DNA from: Nitrososphaera sp.
GTDB taxonomy: Archaea > Thermoproteota > Nitrososphaeria > Nitrososphaerales > Nitrososphaeraceae
DNA: 26,731 nucleotides
Assembly (NCBI GenBank): GCA_023252395.1
Contig: JAJPDY010000001.1
Location: 1-26,731 of the forward strand
Direction: 5' to 3'
Part shown: positions 1 to 7,079 of the stretch, piece after piece
Layout: every line of letters starts with the position of its first letter
Position numbering within the stretch: position 1 is the stretch's first letter
Notes under the pieces: generated by a model
What the model saw: only the letters and a program-made list of their open reading frames with translations
Database searches by the model: none
What the model was told of the DNA's origin: nothing
Program-made: the position numbers and the translations under genes

Positions 1-75
1 TGCGACGGCCGGGATTTGAACCCGGGTTACCAGATTGGCAATCTGATGTCCTAGACCAAACTGGACGACCGTCGC
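1..75 (-). tRNA. tRNA-Gly (anticodon GCC)
   Basis: Read on the minus strand the segment folds into a full cloverleaf. The acceptor arm is GCGACGG with CCGTCGC, the D stem GTCC with GGAC, the anticodon stem TCAGA with TCTGG around the loop TTGCCAA, and the T arm CCGGG-TTCAAAT-CCCGG. The anticodon is GCC, which decodes GGC/GGU glycine codons. The discriminator A73 is window base 1, so whether a CCA tail is encoded cannot be seen. No intron is present in the anticodon loop. It has its own promoter (see 100-109). Confidence 0.95.
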
Positions 76-99
76 ACGAAAAATATCGATACTGACACG

Positions 100-109
100 T
101 TATTTAAAG
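100..109 (-). promoter_or_regulatory. TATA box of the tRNA-Gly gene
   Basis: On the minus strand this reads CTTTAAATAA. Its centre lies about 30 nt upstream of the tRNA 5' end, the normal archaeal TATA spacing. The call is by inspection only. Confidence 0.55.
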
Positions 110-113
110 CGTA

Positions 114-734
114 CTACCCGAGCAGTATTATAGTCGAGTAGCCTCTGCTTTCAGTCACATACTCGCCTTCCACCTCTTCGACCACCGTCGTGACAGAAAT
201 GAGGTCGTTTCTCTGGCAGCCCTTGGCATCGATAATGATGTAATCGTCAAGTATGTCTGCGCCCTTCATGCTTTCCTTGCTTATGGAAAAGTTTACCGGC
301 GAGCTGGCGCTGATAAGCAACAGCTGGTCCTTGTGGTAGTTGCCAATCCGCGCAAGGCGGCCCGGCCTTGGAGTAGCCTTGACATTCATCCTTATCTCGC
401 TTGCATGATGGGTAGTGTAGCGGCTGGAGCCATTCACAAACACGTCAAACTTGAACGGGTAGCCTGCGGTATTTTCTGCCATCTTGTTCACGCCGTCGTT
501 CATGGCAATGTCTATCTTTTTGATGGTGGTGCCGTACCTTGTTATCCAGTCGTTGGTAGTCTTGACAATGTTGTTTATCACCGATTTTCTCCTTGCAGTT
601 TCCTGCTCGCCCAGCTGGTAGCGGTCGACCCACTCCATGTAGTCGCGGCTGATGTCTATGATAAATTCGGTGCAGGTGTTCTGGTAGTCTTCGATGCTAG
701 TGGCCCGCTCTGAACCAGTGTCGGCGGCAAACAT
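114..734 (-). CDS. Conserved hypothetical protein (about 206 aa)
   Basis: I do not recognise a family. The product is soluble, with no signal peptide or membrane segment. Its N-terminal half is rich in charged residues and probably helical, including a stretch of E, R and K residues around QLGEQETARRKS. The C-terminal half looks beta-rich (VNGSSRYTTHH, YIIIDAKGC, ISVTTVVEE). The longest open frame starts with GTG at 752. The in-frame ATG at 734 is preferred because a TATA-like CATTTTTATG on the minus strand sits about 27 nt upstream of it, which suits a leaderless mRNA. It lies 37 nt downstream of hemB on the same strand, so it could also be the last gene of the haem operon. No function is proposed. 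Confidence 0.6.
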   Translation of the reverse strand: MFAADTGSERATSIEDYQNTCTEFIIDISRDYMEWVDRYQLGEQETARRKSVINNIVKTTNDWITRYGTTIKKIDIAMNDGVNKMAENTAGYPFKFDVFVNGSSRYTTHHASEIRMNVKATPRPGRLARIGNYHKDQLLLISASSPVNFSISKESMKGADILDDYIIIDAKGCQRNDLISVTTVVEEVEGEYVTESRGYSTIILLG

Positions 735-771
735 TGTCAAAACATGGAGCACGCCAGCATAAAAATGTGAA

Positions 772-1776
772 CTATTTGCGGAGCAGTTCTGCCATCTTTT
801 TTGCCTGGTACGTTATTATCATGTCTGCGCCCGCACGCTTTATCGACGTCAGAAATTCAGTCATGACCGCATCTTCGTCGACCCAGCCGTTCATCGCAGC
901 CGCCTTTATCAGCGCGTATTCGCCTGAAACGCTGTAGGCGCATATCGGCAGGTTGGTGGCCTGCCTTGCGCGGTGTATGAGGTCAAGGTATGGAATGGCA
1001 GGCTTGACCATCACGATGTCTGCACCTTCTGCAATGTCTGTCTCTATCTCGCGCATTGCCTCTTTTGCATTTGAAAATGGCATCTGGTACGTCCGCCTGT
1101 CGCCAAACTCTGGTGCAGAATGCGCCGCGTCCCTGAATGGCGCGTATAGTGGCGACGCTTGCTTGGCAGAGTAGCCCATTATCGCGACGTCTGTATAGCC
1201 TGCGCCGTCAAGGCCCTTTCGTATTGCCTGCACCTGCCCATCCATCATGGCAGATGGCGCTACAATGTCTGCGCCGGCTTTGGCGTGGCTGATTGCCACT
1301 TTTGCAAGTGTGTCAATGCTTCTGTCGTTGTCTATTTTTTTGTTGAAAACAAGCCCGCAGTGGCCGTGCGACGTGTACTGGCACAGGCATACATCAGTCA
1401 CTATCGCCATCCTGCTGCCAAACTGCTTGCGAACAAGCTCTACCGACTGCTGGACGATGCCGTTATCGTCAAAGGCAGAGGTTGCTTCCGTGTCCTTGTG
1501 AGAGGGCAGGCCAAAGAGGATCACCGCGCGGATGCCAAGGTCAGAAATGTGCTCAACTTCGCCTGCAAGTTTTGATAACGGTATTCTCTGGATATCTGGC
1601 ATCGACTCTATCGCTTCAGGCTTTTTCAGCCCCTCTTGGACGAAAACCGGCGCTATAAGGTCCTTGGCTGAAAGGCGGGTCTCTTGGAAAAGGTCTCTGA
1701 TTGCGGGGCTGGTCCTCAGGCGCCGCAGCCGGACATTTGGAAAAGCGTTCCCTGACTTAATGCTGCTTTTCTTCAT
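772..1776 (-). CDS. hemB: Delta-aminolevulinic acid dehydratase (porphobilinogen synthase)
   Basis: HemB condenses two 5-aminolevulinate molecules into porphobilinogen in the cytoplasmic trunk pathway to haem, siroheme and cobalamin. The 334-aa length is normal. The start region FPNVRLRRLRTSPAIRDL is typical of the family. A zinc-type active site is visible as DVCLC-QYTSHGHCG with C130, C132 and C140. The two Schiff-base lysines are K205 (GYSAK) and K258 (MVKPA). The gene overlaps the 3' end of hemA by 20 nt, so it should be translated from the same mRNA. It is the third gene of the tetrapyrrole operon. hemL, hemC and hemD are not in the window. The assignment is secure from motifs and full-length similarity. 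Confidence 0.96.
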   Translation of the reverse strand: MKKSSIKSGNAFPNVRLRRLRTSPAIRDLFQETRLSAKDLIAPVFVQEGLKKPEAIESMPDIQRIPLSKLAGEVEHISDLGIRAVILFGLPSHKDTEATSAFDDNGIVQQSVELVRKQFGSRMAIVTDVCLCQYTSHGHCGLVFNKKIDNDRSIDTLAKVAISHAKAGADIVAPSAMMDGQVQAIRKGLDGAGYTDVAIMGYSAKQASPLYAPFRDAAHSAPEFGDRRTYQMPFSNAKEAMREIETDIAEGADIVMVKPAIPYLDLIHRARQATNLPICAYSVSGEYALIKAAAMNGWVDEDAVMTEFLTSIKRAGADMIITYQAKKMAELLRK

Positions 1777-3052
1777 ACTTGAACAACTTGGCTACTATTT
1801 TCATCAGCTCTTCGCTTTCGCCTACCTCGATCTCCTTTCTAAGGTTGTTCATCGGGGTTGAAAGCACGCCTTCTACTATCGCATACGTTAGGTGCTCTAT
1901 TATCTTGGCTTCTTCCGGCCCGAGCTTTTTGCCAAGCATCGACAGCGCCTTTTTCAGCTCGCGCTCCCTTATAGAGTCCACGCTCTTGAACACCGAGACT
2001 ACAACCGGCTCGGCCTTCATCCTCTTCATCAAGGTGTCGACTGACTTCATTTCGCTGTCTATCAACTTTTCAGCGGAATTGATCTCCTTCATGCGCGAGC
2101 GCATGTTCTTGCCGACAAGCTCGGCTATCTGGTCCATGTTTATCAGCTTGATGCCGTGGATGGATGTGACTTTTTCGTCTACCGTCCTTGGGTTTGACAA
2201 GTCAAATATCATCATGCCGTTTTCCCTGTTCTTCATTGCCTTTTCAATCCGCTCAAACGTGATCAGGCGGTACGGCGCCTGAGTCGCCGTAAAAATGAGG
2301 TCCACCTTGCGGAGCATTTCAAGCGCATTGTCAAACGGGATTGGAGTGCCGGCTACTGTGTCGGCAAAAGACTGGGCTCTGTCTGGCACCCTGCTTGTGA
2401 CCATGAAATCGACGTCGCGCTTTTTCAGCACCTTTGCGACAAGGCTTGCTGCTTCTCCTGTACCTATGAGCAATATGCTCTTGCCCTTCAAGTCGTCAAA
2501 GTATTCCTCCGCAATGTTTACCGAAATGGATGCTATCGACACGTTGCCCTTGTTTATGCCAGTCGTGGTCCTGACCCTGCCTCCAACCTTGAGTGCCCTG
2601 TCAAATATCACGGAAAGGTTGGAACTTGCATAACGGTTAGAGCGTGAAAATTCAAAGGCGCGCCTTACTTGACCTAGTATCTGGTCTTCGCCGACAACCA
2701 AAGAATCAAGCCCAGAAGCAAGCTTCATCAGGTGCATCACTGCGTCCTTGCCCTTGCTGACTTCGATTGCTGCAAAGTCCTTGCCGGACAAGCCTGCCAT
2801 AGATGCCCACTGCTCGACAAGCCTGTTTTCGTCAGAATCTTTTGATGCGGCAAACACTTCGACCCTGTTGCAAGTCTGCAAAATGACGCACTCGTTAAAG
2901 CCTGTTTTTAGAAAAGACTTGTGTGCGCTGTCAACGTCTTTGAATGTAAATTTCTCAAGCAGGTGGATAGGCGCGTTCCGATAAGTTATTCTTGCGTTGA
3001 CAATCTGGACAGGCGCGACGGCTGGTGGCGTTGTCTTGATTGCTGCCGTCAT
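1757..3052 (-). CDS. hemA: Glutamyl-tRNA reductase
   Basis: HemA reduces glutamyl-tRNA(Glu) to glutamate-1-semialdehyde with NADPH, the first committed step of C5-route tetrapyrrole synthesis. The catalytic domain shows the active-site cysteine in ILQTCNRVEVFA (C61 from the chosen start) and the conserved LDSLVVGEDQILGQV segment. These are followed by an NADPH-binding fold with LLIGTGEAASLVAKVL and a helical C-terminal dimerisation domain. The longest frame begins at 3070. I choose the ATG at 3052 because it is preceded by the SD-like GGGGGAG (3063-3069 on the minus strand) and overlaps the upstream stop codon as ATGA, a classic coupling arrangement. The protein is then 431 aa. It overlaps hemB by 20 nt at the 3' end. 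Confidence 0.95.
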   Translation of the reverse strand: MTAAIKTTPPAVAPVQIVNARITYRNAPIHLLEKFTFKDVDSAHKSFLKTGFNECVILQTCNRVEVFAASKDSDENRLVEQWASMAGLSGKDFAAIEVSKGKDAVMHLMKLASGLDSLVVGEDQILGQVRRAFEFSRSNRYASSNLSVIFDRALKVGGRVRTTTGINKGNVSIASISVNIAEEYFDDLKGKSILLIGTGEAASLVAKVLKKRDVDFMVTSRVPDRAQSFADTVAGTPIPFDNALEMLRKVDLIFTATQAPYRLITFERIEKAMKNRENGMMIFDLSNPRTVDEKVTSIHGIKLINMDQIAELVGKNMRSRMKEINSAEKLIDSEMKSVDTLMKRMKAEPVVVSVFKSVDSIRERELKKALSMLGKKLGPEEAKIIEHLTYAIVEGVLSTPMNNLRKEIEVGESEELMKIVAKLFKYEEKQH

Positions 3053-3717
3053 TTGCTTCTTCTCCCCCATTTTTGCAACAGCTCTAGAGTCGCGCTTTTA
3101 GCATCTTCAATCCTGTCTTCCTTAATAAGGTTCTGGATTCGCTCGTCTTTTACCAAGGAATACAGAAATTCCTTTCGCTCGCCTACGGTCTTTATCTTTG
3201 GGCGCGCGGCCTGGCGCGCAAATTCCTGCAGCTTGGCGTTTTCAATGTCTGACTTTTTGATTATCCTGCGAAGCACTCGCTCTGCCCTTATTCGTACCTT
3301 GCGGGCCATTATCGGGCTCTTGCCAGAAGTGGAAATCGCGACCTGCATCACGCCTTCAATGTTGATTACTGAAGCATAGGAAAAGTCGCTGACCGCCGGG
3401 TCGTCTGCCGCGTAGACAAAAGCCCCCATAGCCCTGCCTTTCTCTACGAGCTTTCTGTTCAGCTCTTTGTCGCTTGTTGCTGCAAGCACCAAAAAGACGT
3501 CTTTGTAATCGTCAAGGATGCTTGCGTCCTTTAGGCTGGCTTTAATCAATTGAATCCTGCCAAGCTCTGCCTGCTCTGTCAGGTAGCGGTTAACCCTGCT
3601 GCTGATGACAGTTATCTTGCAATCTTGGCCCAATAACCCCCGCACCTTTCTGACGCCTTCCGTTCCGCCGCCTATAACAATGGCGCGCTTGCCCTTGACG
3701 TTCAGGTCAACTATCAA
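3049..3717 (-). CDS. Precorrin-2 dehydrogenase / siroheme synthase N-terminal-like protein
   Basis: The protein resembles the CysG N-terminal/Met8p module, which oxidises precorrin-2 to sirohydrochlorin with NAD+ and sometimes chelates iron. Visible features are a Rossmann start (KGKRAIVIGGGTEGVRKV), LVLAATSDKELNRKL, YAADDPAVSDFSYASV and the signature ISTSGKSPIMARKVR. At 222 aa it is the dehydrogenase module alone, without the uroporphyrinogen methyltransferase part of bacterial CysG. The start is TTG at 3717, with a TATA-like ATTAAATAAA (minus) centred near 3766. It is the first gene of the operon and its TGA overlaps the hemA ATG. Context suggests it feeds siroheme, haem or cobalamin synthesis; which branch is not visible here. 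Confidence 0.87.
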   Translation of the reverse strand: MIVDLNVKGKRAIVIGGGTEGVRKVRGLLGQDCKITVISSRVNRYLTEQAELGRIQLIKASLKDASILDDYKDVFLVLAATSDKELNRKLVEKGRAMGAFVYAADDPAVSDFSYASVINIEGVMQVAISTSGKSPIMARKVRIRAERVLRRIIKKSDIENAKLQEFARQAARPKIKTVGERKEFLYSLVKDERIQNLIKEDRIEDAKSATLELLQKWGRRSK

Positions 3718-3796
3718 TTATAACACCGAAAGCTCGGACAGTGAAATTTTGCCATTCTTCTTTATTTAATCGTTCAGTTCCAGTGCAGGAATTGCC

Positions 3797-4426
3797 CTAA
3801 TGTGCTATCTTTTTGAGATAATTGGCGTCAACCGTTACCGGTATCTGGTATGGCGAATCGAGCAGCACTACTGTCGCTTCCTGCTTCTCATAGTCGACGC
3901 GGGTTATCTTGGCCTTCATGGACTTGAACGGGCCGGCGATGACTTCTACCGTGTCGTCAATGTTTAGCTCTGACACAACTGGCTTTTTCACCAGGTACCC
4001 TTCGATGTCCTTGAACGGCAGGTCGCCCCTTATTTGGCCCCTGACGTGCCTTATGCCAGCCAGCGCCTCATAAGCCACGTTAGAGTCTGGCGCCTCGACA
4101 ATGATGTAGCCTTTAAAGCTGTCAAGCACCATGACTGAGCGGATGCCTATCCTTTTGGCGTTTACCCTTACCTGGATCTGGCTTGCCACGACCCTCTCCT
4201 GGCCGCCCGTGGTGCGTATGGCAAAGAATTTTGAATCGCTGGCGGGCTTGTCTCCTGCCTGTGGCACCGCAGGAGCAGGTGCCGCTGCAGCAGGCTTGTC
4301 TTCGTTTTTCACTTGGGTAACGGCCTGAGCCTCAGTCTCGCCCTCAGAATCCTGATTATCTTCGTCTAAATTGATATTTTCAAGCCCCATATCATCTTCT
4401 TGGGCTCCGTCTAACTTATCGCTCAT
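3797..4426 (-). CDS. spt5: Transcription elongation factor Spt5 (NusG family)
   Basis: Spt5 clamps RNA polymerase during elongation, normally with Spt4, and links transcription to translation. The NGN domain spans about residues 66-143, starting at KFFAIRTTGGQE and ending near GDLPFKDIEGYLV. A single KOW domain follows at about 153-205 (IDDTVEVIAGPFKSMKAKI). The 209-aa protein is longer than a minimal archaeal Spt5 (about 145-150 aa). The extra 64 residues at the N terminus are strongly acidic (residues 1-45, many D and E) and then Ala/Pro-rich, and look disordered. The ATG at 4426 has a TATA-like palindrome about 33 nt upstream, so the mRNA has almost no leader. It is divergent from dtdA. 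Confidence 0.93.
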   Translation of the reverse strand: MSDKLDGAQEDDMGLENINLDEDNQDSEGETEAQAVTQVKNEDKPAAAAPAPAVPQAGDKPASDSKFFAIRTTGGQERVVASQIQVRVNAKRIGIRSVMVLDSFKGYIIVEAPDSNVAYEALAGIRHVRGQIRGDLPFKDIEGYLVKKPVVSELNIDDTVEVIAGPFKSMKAKITRVDYEKQEATVVLLDSPYQIPVTVDANYLKKIAH

Positions 4427-4453
4427 CTTGTCAGCTATGCGGAGGTCTGATGC

Positions 4454-4465
4454 AATTTATAAATT
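4454..4465. promoter_or_regulatory. Palindromic TATA box shared by spt5 and dtdA
   Basis: AATTTATAAATT is a perfect 12-bp palindrome. Its centre is 33 nt upstream of the spt5 ATG on the minus strand and about 57 nt upstream of the TTG proposed for dtdA on the plus strand. A TATA element with two-fold symmetry can in principle be read in both directions; direction would then be set by flanking BRE sequences, which I cannot rank by eye. Confidence 0.5.
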
Positions 4466-4515
4466 TACTTAGGCAGAATAATGCTAAAATTACAATTGTT
4501 CGCAGGCAATGTGAA

Positions 4516-5322
4516 TTGCAGGGCGAACATGTCCTTGTAGCCTCAACCCAAGACTTGGCAGGCGCGACAATGATAAGCTACCTTAAGGATAGCCTCGGCT
4601 TTACAGGCGAGAATGCCCTTGTCTCTCCTCATCACAAAAACGTCAAGCTTTACGTCCATGACGGAAGCCTGCTCAACTTGGAGCACTTGGACGAAATCTA
4701 CCCAAAAGCGAGTTCTTTCATATTCCTCTCAAAGCACAAGTCAGACAGCAAAATACCCACGCTTACGTGCCACTGCACCGGCAACTTTGCAGACAACCCA
4801 TATGGCGGGAACCCAAGAGAGATAGCGATATCGTACCCTAGCCTGCAGAAAGGATACCTGAAGGCGATAACTGCTGCAAGGCAAAAGGTGCCGGAATACG
4901 ATGTAGTCATTGAGGCGACGCACCACGGGCCGACGTCGCTGAAAAAGCCTGTCCTGTTCGTAGAGCTTGGCTCGTCAGAAAAGCAGTGGGCTGACAGAAA
5001 TGCTGCAGGCTTTATGTGCGACTCTCTGCTTGGGATGCTGGGCAACGGCATAGAGCGCTGCAAATATGTGGGGGTCGCGCTTGGCGGGACGCACTACCCT
5101 ACAAAGTTCAACAAGCTGCTGCTTGAATCAGAGTTTGGCCTGGCGGCTGTGGCGTCAAAGCACAACTTGGAAGCCATCGACGAAGGCATGCTTGCCCAGA
5201 TGGTTGAAAAGAGCGTCGAACGAGTCACGCACATCGTGTTTGACAGCAAGGGACTAGGCAGCCACAAGGAAAGGATAATGAAAATGGCTGAAAAGACAGG
5301 GCTTGCAATATTCAAAGTCTAG
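4516..5322 (+). CDS. dtdA: D-aminoacyl-tRNA deacylase (DtdA / GEK1 family)
   Basis: DtdA hydrolyses D-aminoacyl-tRNAs to keep D-amino acids out of translation; this is the archaeal and plant type. Visible family features are THHGPT (from 4918), the TCHCTGNF segment, and the conserved GVALGGTHYPTKF and FDSKGLGSHKER blocks. The longest frame starts with ATG at 4450, but that would put the TATA palindrome inside the coding region and add 22 residues before the first beta strand (EHVLVASTQDLAG), where other members normally begin. I therefore choose the in-frame TTG at 4516 (268 aa). The next gene (ogt) starts 37 nt after its stop. Confidence 0.9.
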   Translation: MQGEHVLVASTQDLAGATMISYLKDSLGFTGENALVSPHHKNVKLYVHDGSLLNLEHLDEIYPKASSFIFLSKHKSDSKIPTLTCHCTGNFADNPYGGNPREIAISYPSLQKGYLKAITAARQKVPEYDVVIEATHHGPTSLKKPVLFVELGSSEKQWADRNAAGFMCDSLLGMLGNGIERCKYVGVALGGTHYPTKFNKLLLESEFGLAAVASKHNLEAIDEGMLAQMVEKSVERVTHIVFDSKGLGSHKERIMKMAEKTGLAIFKV

Positions 5323-5359
5323 CGCTATTTTGAAATATGTGGTTGGCACTTGTTATGAC

Positions 5360-5683
5360 ATGCACAAGCAAATGCTAAAGGCAGGCGACGTTTACGACAT
5401 ATTGCGCCGCATACCCGAAGGCAAGATCACTACATATGGCGATATTGCAAAGGCACTTGGCTGCCCCGGCGCGTCACGCGCAGTAGGGCAGATATTGAAC
5501 AAAAATCCTGACCCGGTTATAGTTCCATGCCACAGGGTAGTCATGTCTGACGGCAGTATCGGTGGCTATGCATTTGGAAAAACAATGAAAAAAGAGTTGT
5601 TAACAAAAGAGGGTCTGCGCTTTGCAGATGGAATGGTGGAAAACTTTGCAAGGTGCCGTGTCGACCTTGCAAGCCTGTCCTAG
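5360..5683 (+). CDS. ogt: Methylated-DNA--protein-cysteine methyltransferase (short, C-terminal domain only)
   Basis: This family removes alkyl groups from O6 of guanine by moving them onto its own cysteine. The DNA-binding and active-site domain is present: RIPEGKITTYGDIAKALG, ASRAVGQILNKNP (recognition helix with the Arg finger) and the acceptor motif PCHRVV (C57 from the chosen start), then GGYAFG. Because a true cysteine is present it is not an alkyltransferase-like (ATL) protein, which has Trp there. The N-terminal ribonuclease-H-like domain of full-length Ogt/MGMT is absent, giving only 107 aa. The ATG at 5360 is preferred over the open-frame start at 5303, which overlaps dtdA. It ends convergent with rpl19e with a 4-nt overlap. 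Confidence 0.88.
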   Translation: MHKQMLKAGDVYDILRRIPEGKITTYGDIAKALGCPGASRAVGQILNKNPDPVIVPCHRVVMSDGSIGGYAFGKTMKKELLTKEGLRFADGMVENFARCRVDLASLS

Positions 5684-6126
5684 TGGGCCTTGGCTTCCTT
5701 TACCAGATCGCGCAGGTGAGCAAGCGACCTTACCTGGCCGCCGTTGACCTTTTTGTATAGCTGCCAGTATATCTCGTTGGTGATGTCTTTTCTTTCCTTG
5801 AGCACCTTTAGGTGGTAGCGCATCGACCTTATCCTGACGACATAAACTGCCTTCTTGCCTACTCTTGCGGTCTTTTTGCCCTTCTTTGAGCCGGGTCCCT
5901 TGCCGTGGACCTTCCACACCGAGCGCTTTTCTGCCGCCCTGCCCCTTGAAGTGCCCTGCGGCTGGACAGTCCAGATTGCGCCGGCCTTGACAAGCGAGCG
6001 AATGTTGTCGCGCGTGATAGAGTCGGCCACGTCCTCGAGCCTGTCTGGCTCAAAGCGGATCCTGTTGGCGCCTACTCCAAGTATCCTTGACACGAGCTCG
6101 CGCTTTTTTGCAATGTTGACTACCAT
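5680..6126 (-). CDS. rpl19e: 50S ribosomal protein L19e
   Basis: This is an archaeal and eukaryotic large-subunit protein that binds 23S rRNA. The 148 aa are full length and begin with the family-typical sequence VNIAKKRELVSRILGVGANRIRF. They continue with the basic SRGRAAEKRS and GKGPGSKKGKKTAR segments and a helical C terminus (RYHLKVLKERKDITNEIYWQLYKK is spread over 5750-5830). Its ATG shares one base with the rpl32e stop (TAATG), which indicates translational coupling. In Euryarchaeota this pair sits inside the large ribosomal operon; here it stands alone. Confidence 0.95.
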   Translation of the reverse strand: MVVNIAKKRELVSRILGVGANRIRFEPDRLEDVADSITRDNIRSLVKAGAIWTVQPQGTSRGRAAEKRSVWKVHGKGPGSKKGKKTARVGKKAVYVVRIRSMRYHLKVLKERKDITNEIYWQLYKKVNGGQVRSLAHLRDLVKEAKAH

Positions 6127-6545
6127 TATGTTTCCTTCTCCTTTGCTTCTTCCTTCTTTGGAGCCAGCTTGCCCGCGTTCAGTACCTTGACGCCCAGCTG
6201 GGTTGCCTTGGCAATGATCTCGATCCTCTTTTTCTTGCCAACAGTGCGGCCAATCCTCGCTGCATCCTTTTTCGGGTCAAGTTTTGCCAGCTCTGCCACG
6301 TTGTGAACGACGTTATCTGTATAGCCTGATGGGTGGAGACCTCTTGCTGCCTTTGGGCCCCTGTAGCCGACCTTGACTATTGCCGGCACCCCTGCCTTTT
6401 GCTTCCTCATCTTGTTGTCTTTTCCCTTGGGCTTTCGCCAGTTCACGGCAAGCCTGTCGTACCTCCAGCTCTCCTGCCTGATGAACTCGGGCCGCTTTTC
6501 AGCAACCTTTTTCCTAGCCGCAAGTAATTCCTTGTTAATTACCAT
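6126..6545 (-). CDS. rpl32e: 50S ribosomal protein L32e
   Basis: This is an archaeal and eukaryotic large-subunit ribosomal protein. The core motifs FIRQESWRYDRLAVNWRKPKG, GYRGPKAARGLHPSGY and the C-terminal RIGRTVGKKKR-IEIIAKA block are all present. The 139 aa end in a charged Lys/Glu-rich tail. The ATG at 6545 is the first possible start, and a TATA-like TATTTATTG on the minus strand lies near 6583. It forms a two-gene operon with rpl19e. The next gene on the same strand ends 51 nt upstream. Confidence 0.94.
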   Translation of the reverse strand: MVINKELLAARKKVAEKRPEFIRQESWRYDRLAVNWRKPKGKDNKMRKQKAGVPAIVKVGYRGPKAARGLHPSGYTDNVVHNVAELAKLDPKKDAARIGRTVGKKKRIEIIAKATQLGVKVLNAGKLAPKKEEAKEKET

Positions 6546-6596
6546 AGCGATACGTAGGACTCAAGACTAGTGAATTACAATAAATACGTTACTGGC

Positions 6597-6923
6597 TTAA
6601 CCTTTGATGGCAAAAAGCGTGAGGGTATAGCACGAGCCCCTGTACGCCACGTTGGCAGAAAGCGAGATGGACTTTGCATCCTCTGCCTTGCTGTTGAACT
6701 CGACCACGCCCTTTATCTGCTCGATCTCGCCTGCGACAAGCCTGCGCGAGTAATCCCACATGCCTGACGAATGCTTTGCATTGGTGTTAGCAGCCGCCTC
6801 GAGGACTTCTGAAAGCGCGGGCACTTCTAGAATCCTGCTGTCAATGCTTGCAGCCGCCTCGCCGCCTTCACACGCCCTTACCTCAAGCCATGTGTCTTCA
6901 AATTTCAAGCTGCCACTGTGCAT
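6597..6923 (-). CDS. Small conserved hypothetical protein (108 aa)
   Basis: I do not recognise this protein. It is soluble, has no signal peptide and no metal motif. It alternates short beta-like segments (LKFEDTWLEVRACEGG, VVEFNSKAEDAKSISLSANV) with one alanine-rich helix (LSEVLEAAANTNAKH). It contains two cysteines, one near each end. The ATG at 6923 is preceded on the minus strand by a TATA-like TATTAA near 6947, giving a leaderless start. It lies directly upstream of rpl32e on the same strand, so read-through into the ribosomal genes is possible. Its frame is kept over the full length with balanced codons, which supports a real gene. Confidence 0.6.
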   Translation of the reverse strand: MHSGSLKFEDTWLEVRACEGGEAAASIDSRILEVPALSEVLEAAANTNAKHSSGMWDYSRRLVAGEIEQIKGVVEFNSKAEDAKSISLSANVAYRGSCYTLTLFAIKG

Positions 6924-6998
6924 GCTGACGCGATATAATATCGTTAATACACTGAGGCAAAATGTTGTTATCGAACTATCTAATCAATTATTATCTGA

Positions 6999-7009
6999 AT
7001 ATTTAATAA
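6999..7009 (+). promoter_or_regulatory. TATA box of the GvpD-like ATPase gene
   Basis: ATATTTAATAA is the strongest TATA-like element in the 156-nt intergenic region 6924-7079. Transcription would start near 7030, leaving a leader of about 50 nt, which is longer than for most genes in this window. The leader carries an 11-codon open frame (7041-7076) and an SD-like GGTGA at 7068-7072. Confidence 0.45.
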
Positions 7010-7079
7010 GGAATAGTTACATCACTTAGCATTAACCCGGATGAGTGGCTTTTACTCCGTGACACATGGTGAATAATGC

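Noticed and set aside
333..713. Plus-strand 126-residue open frame
   Set aside because: It is an antisense shadow of the conserved minus-strand gene at 114-734, without motifs or promoter.
4450..4515. N-terminal extension of DtdA from the upstream ATG
   Set aside because: It contains the TATA palindrome and has no counterpart before the first beta strand of the family.
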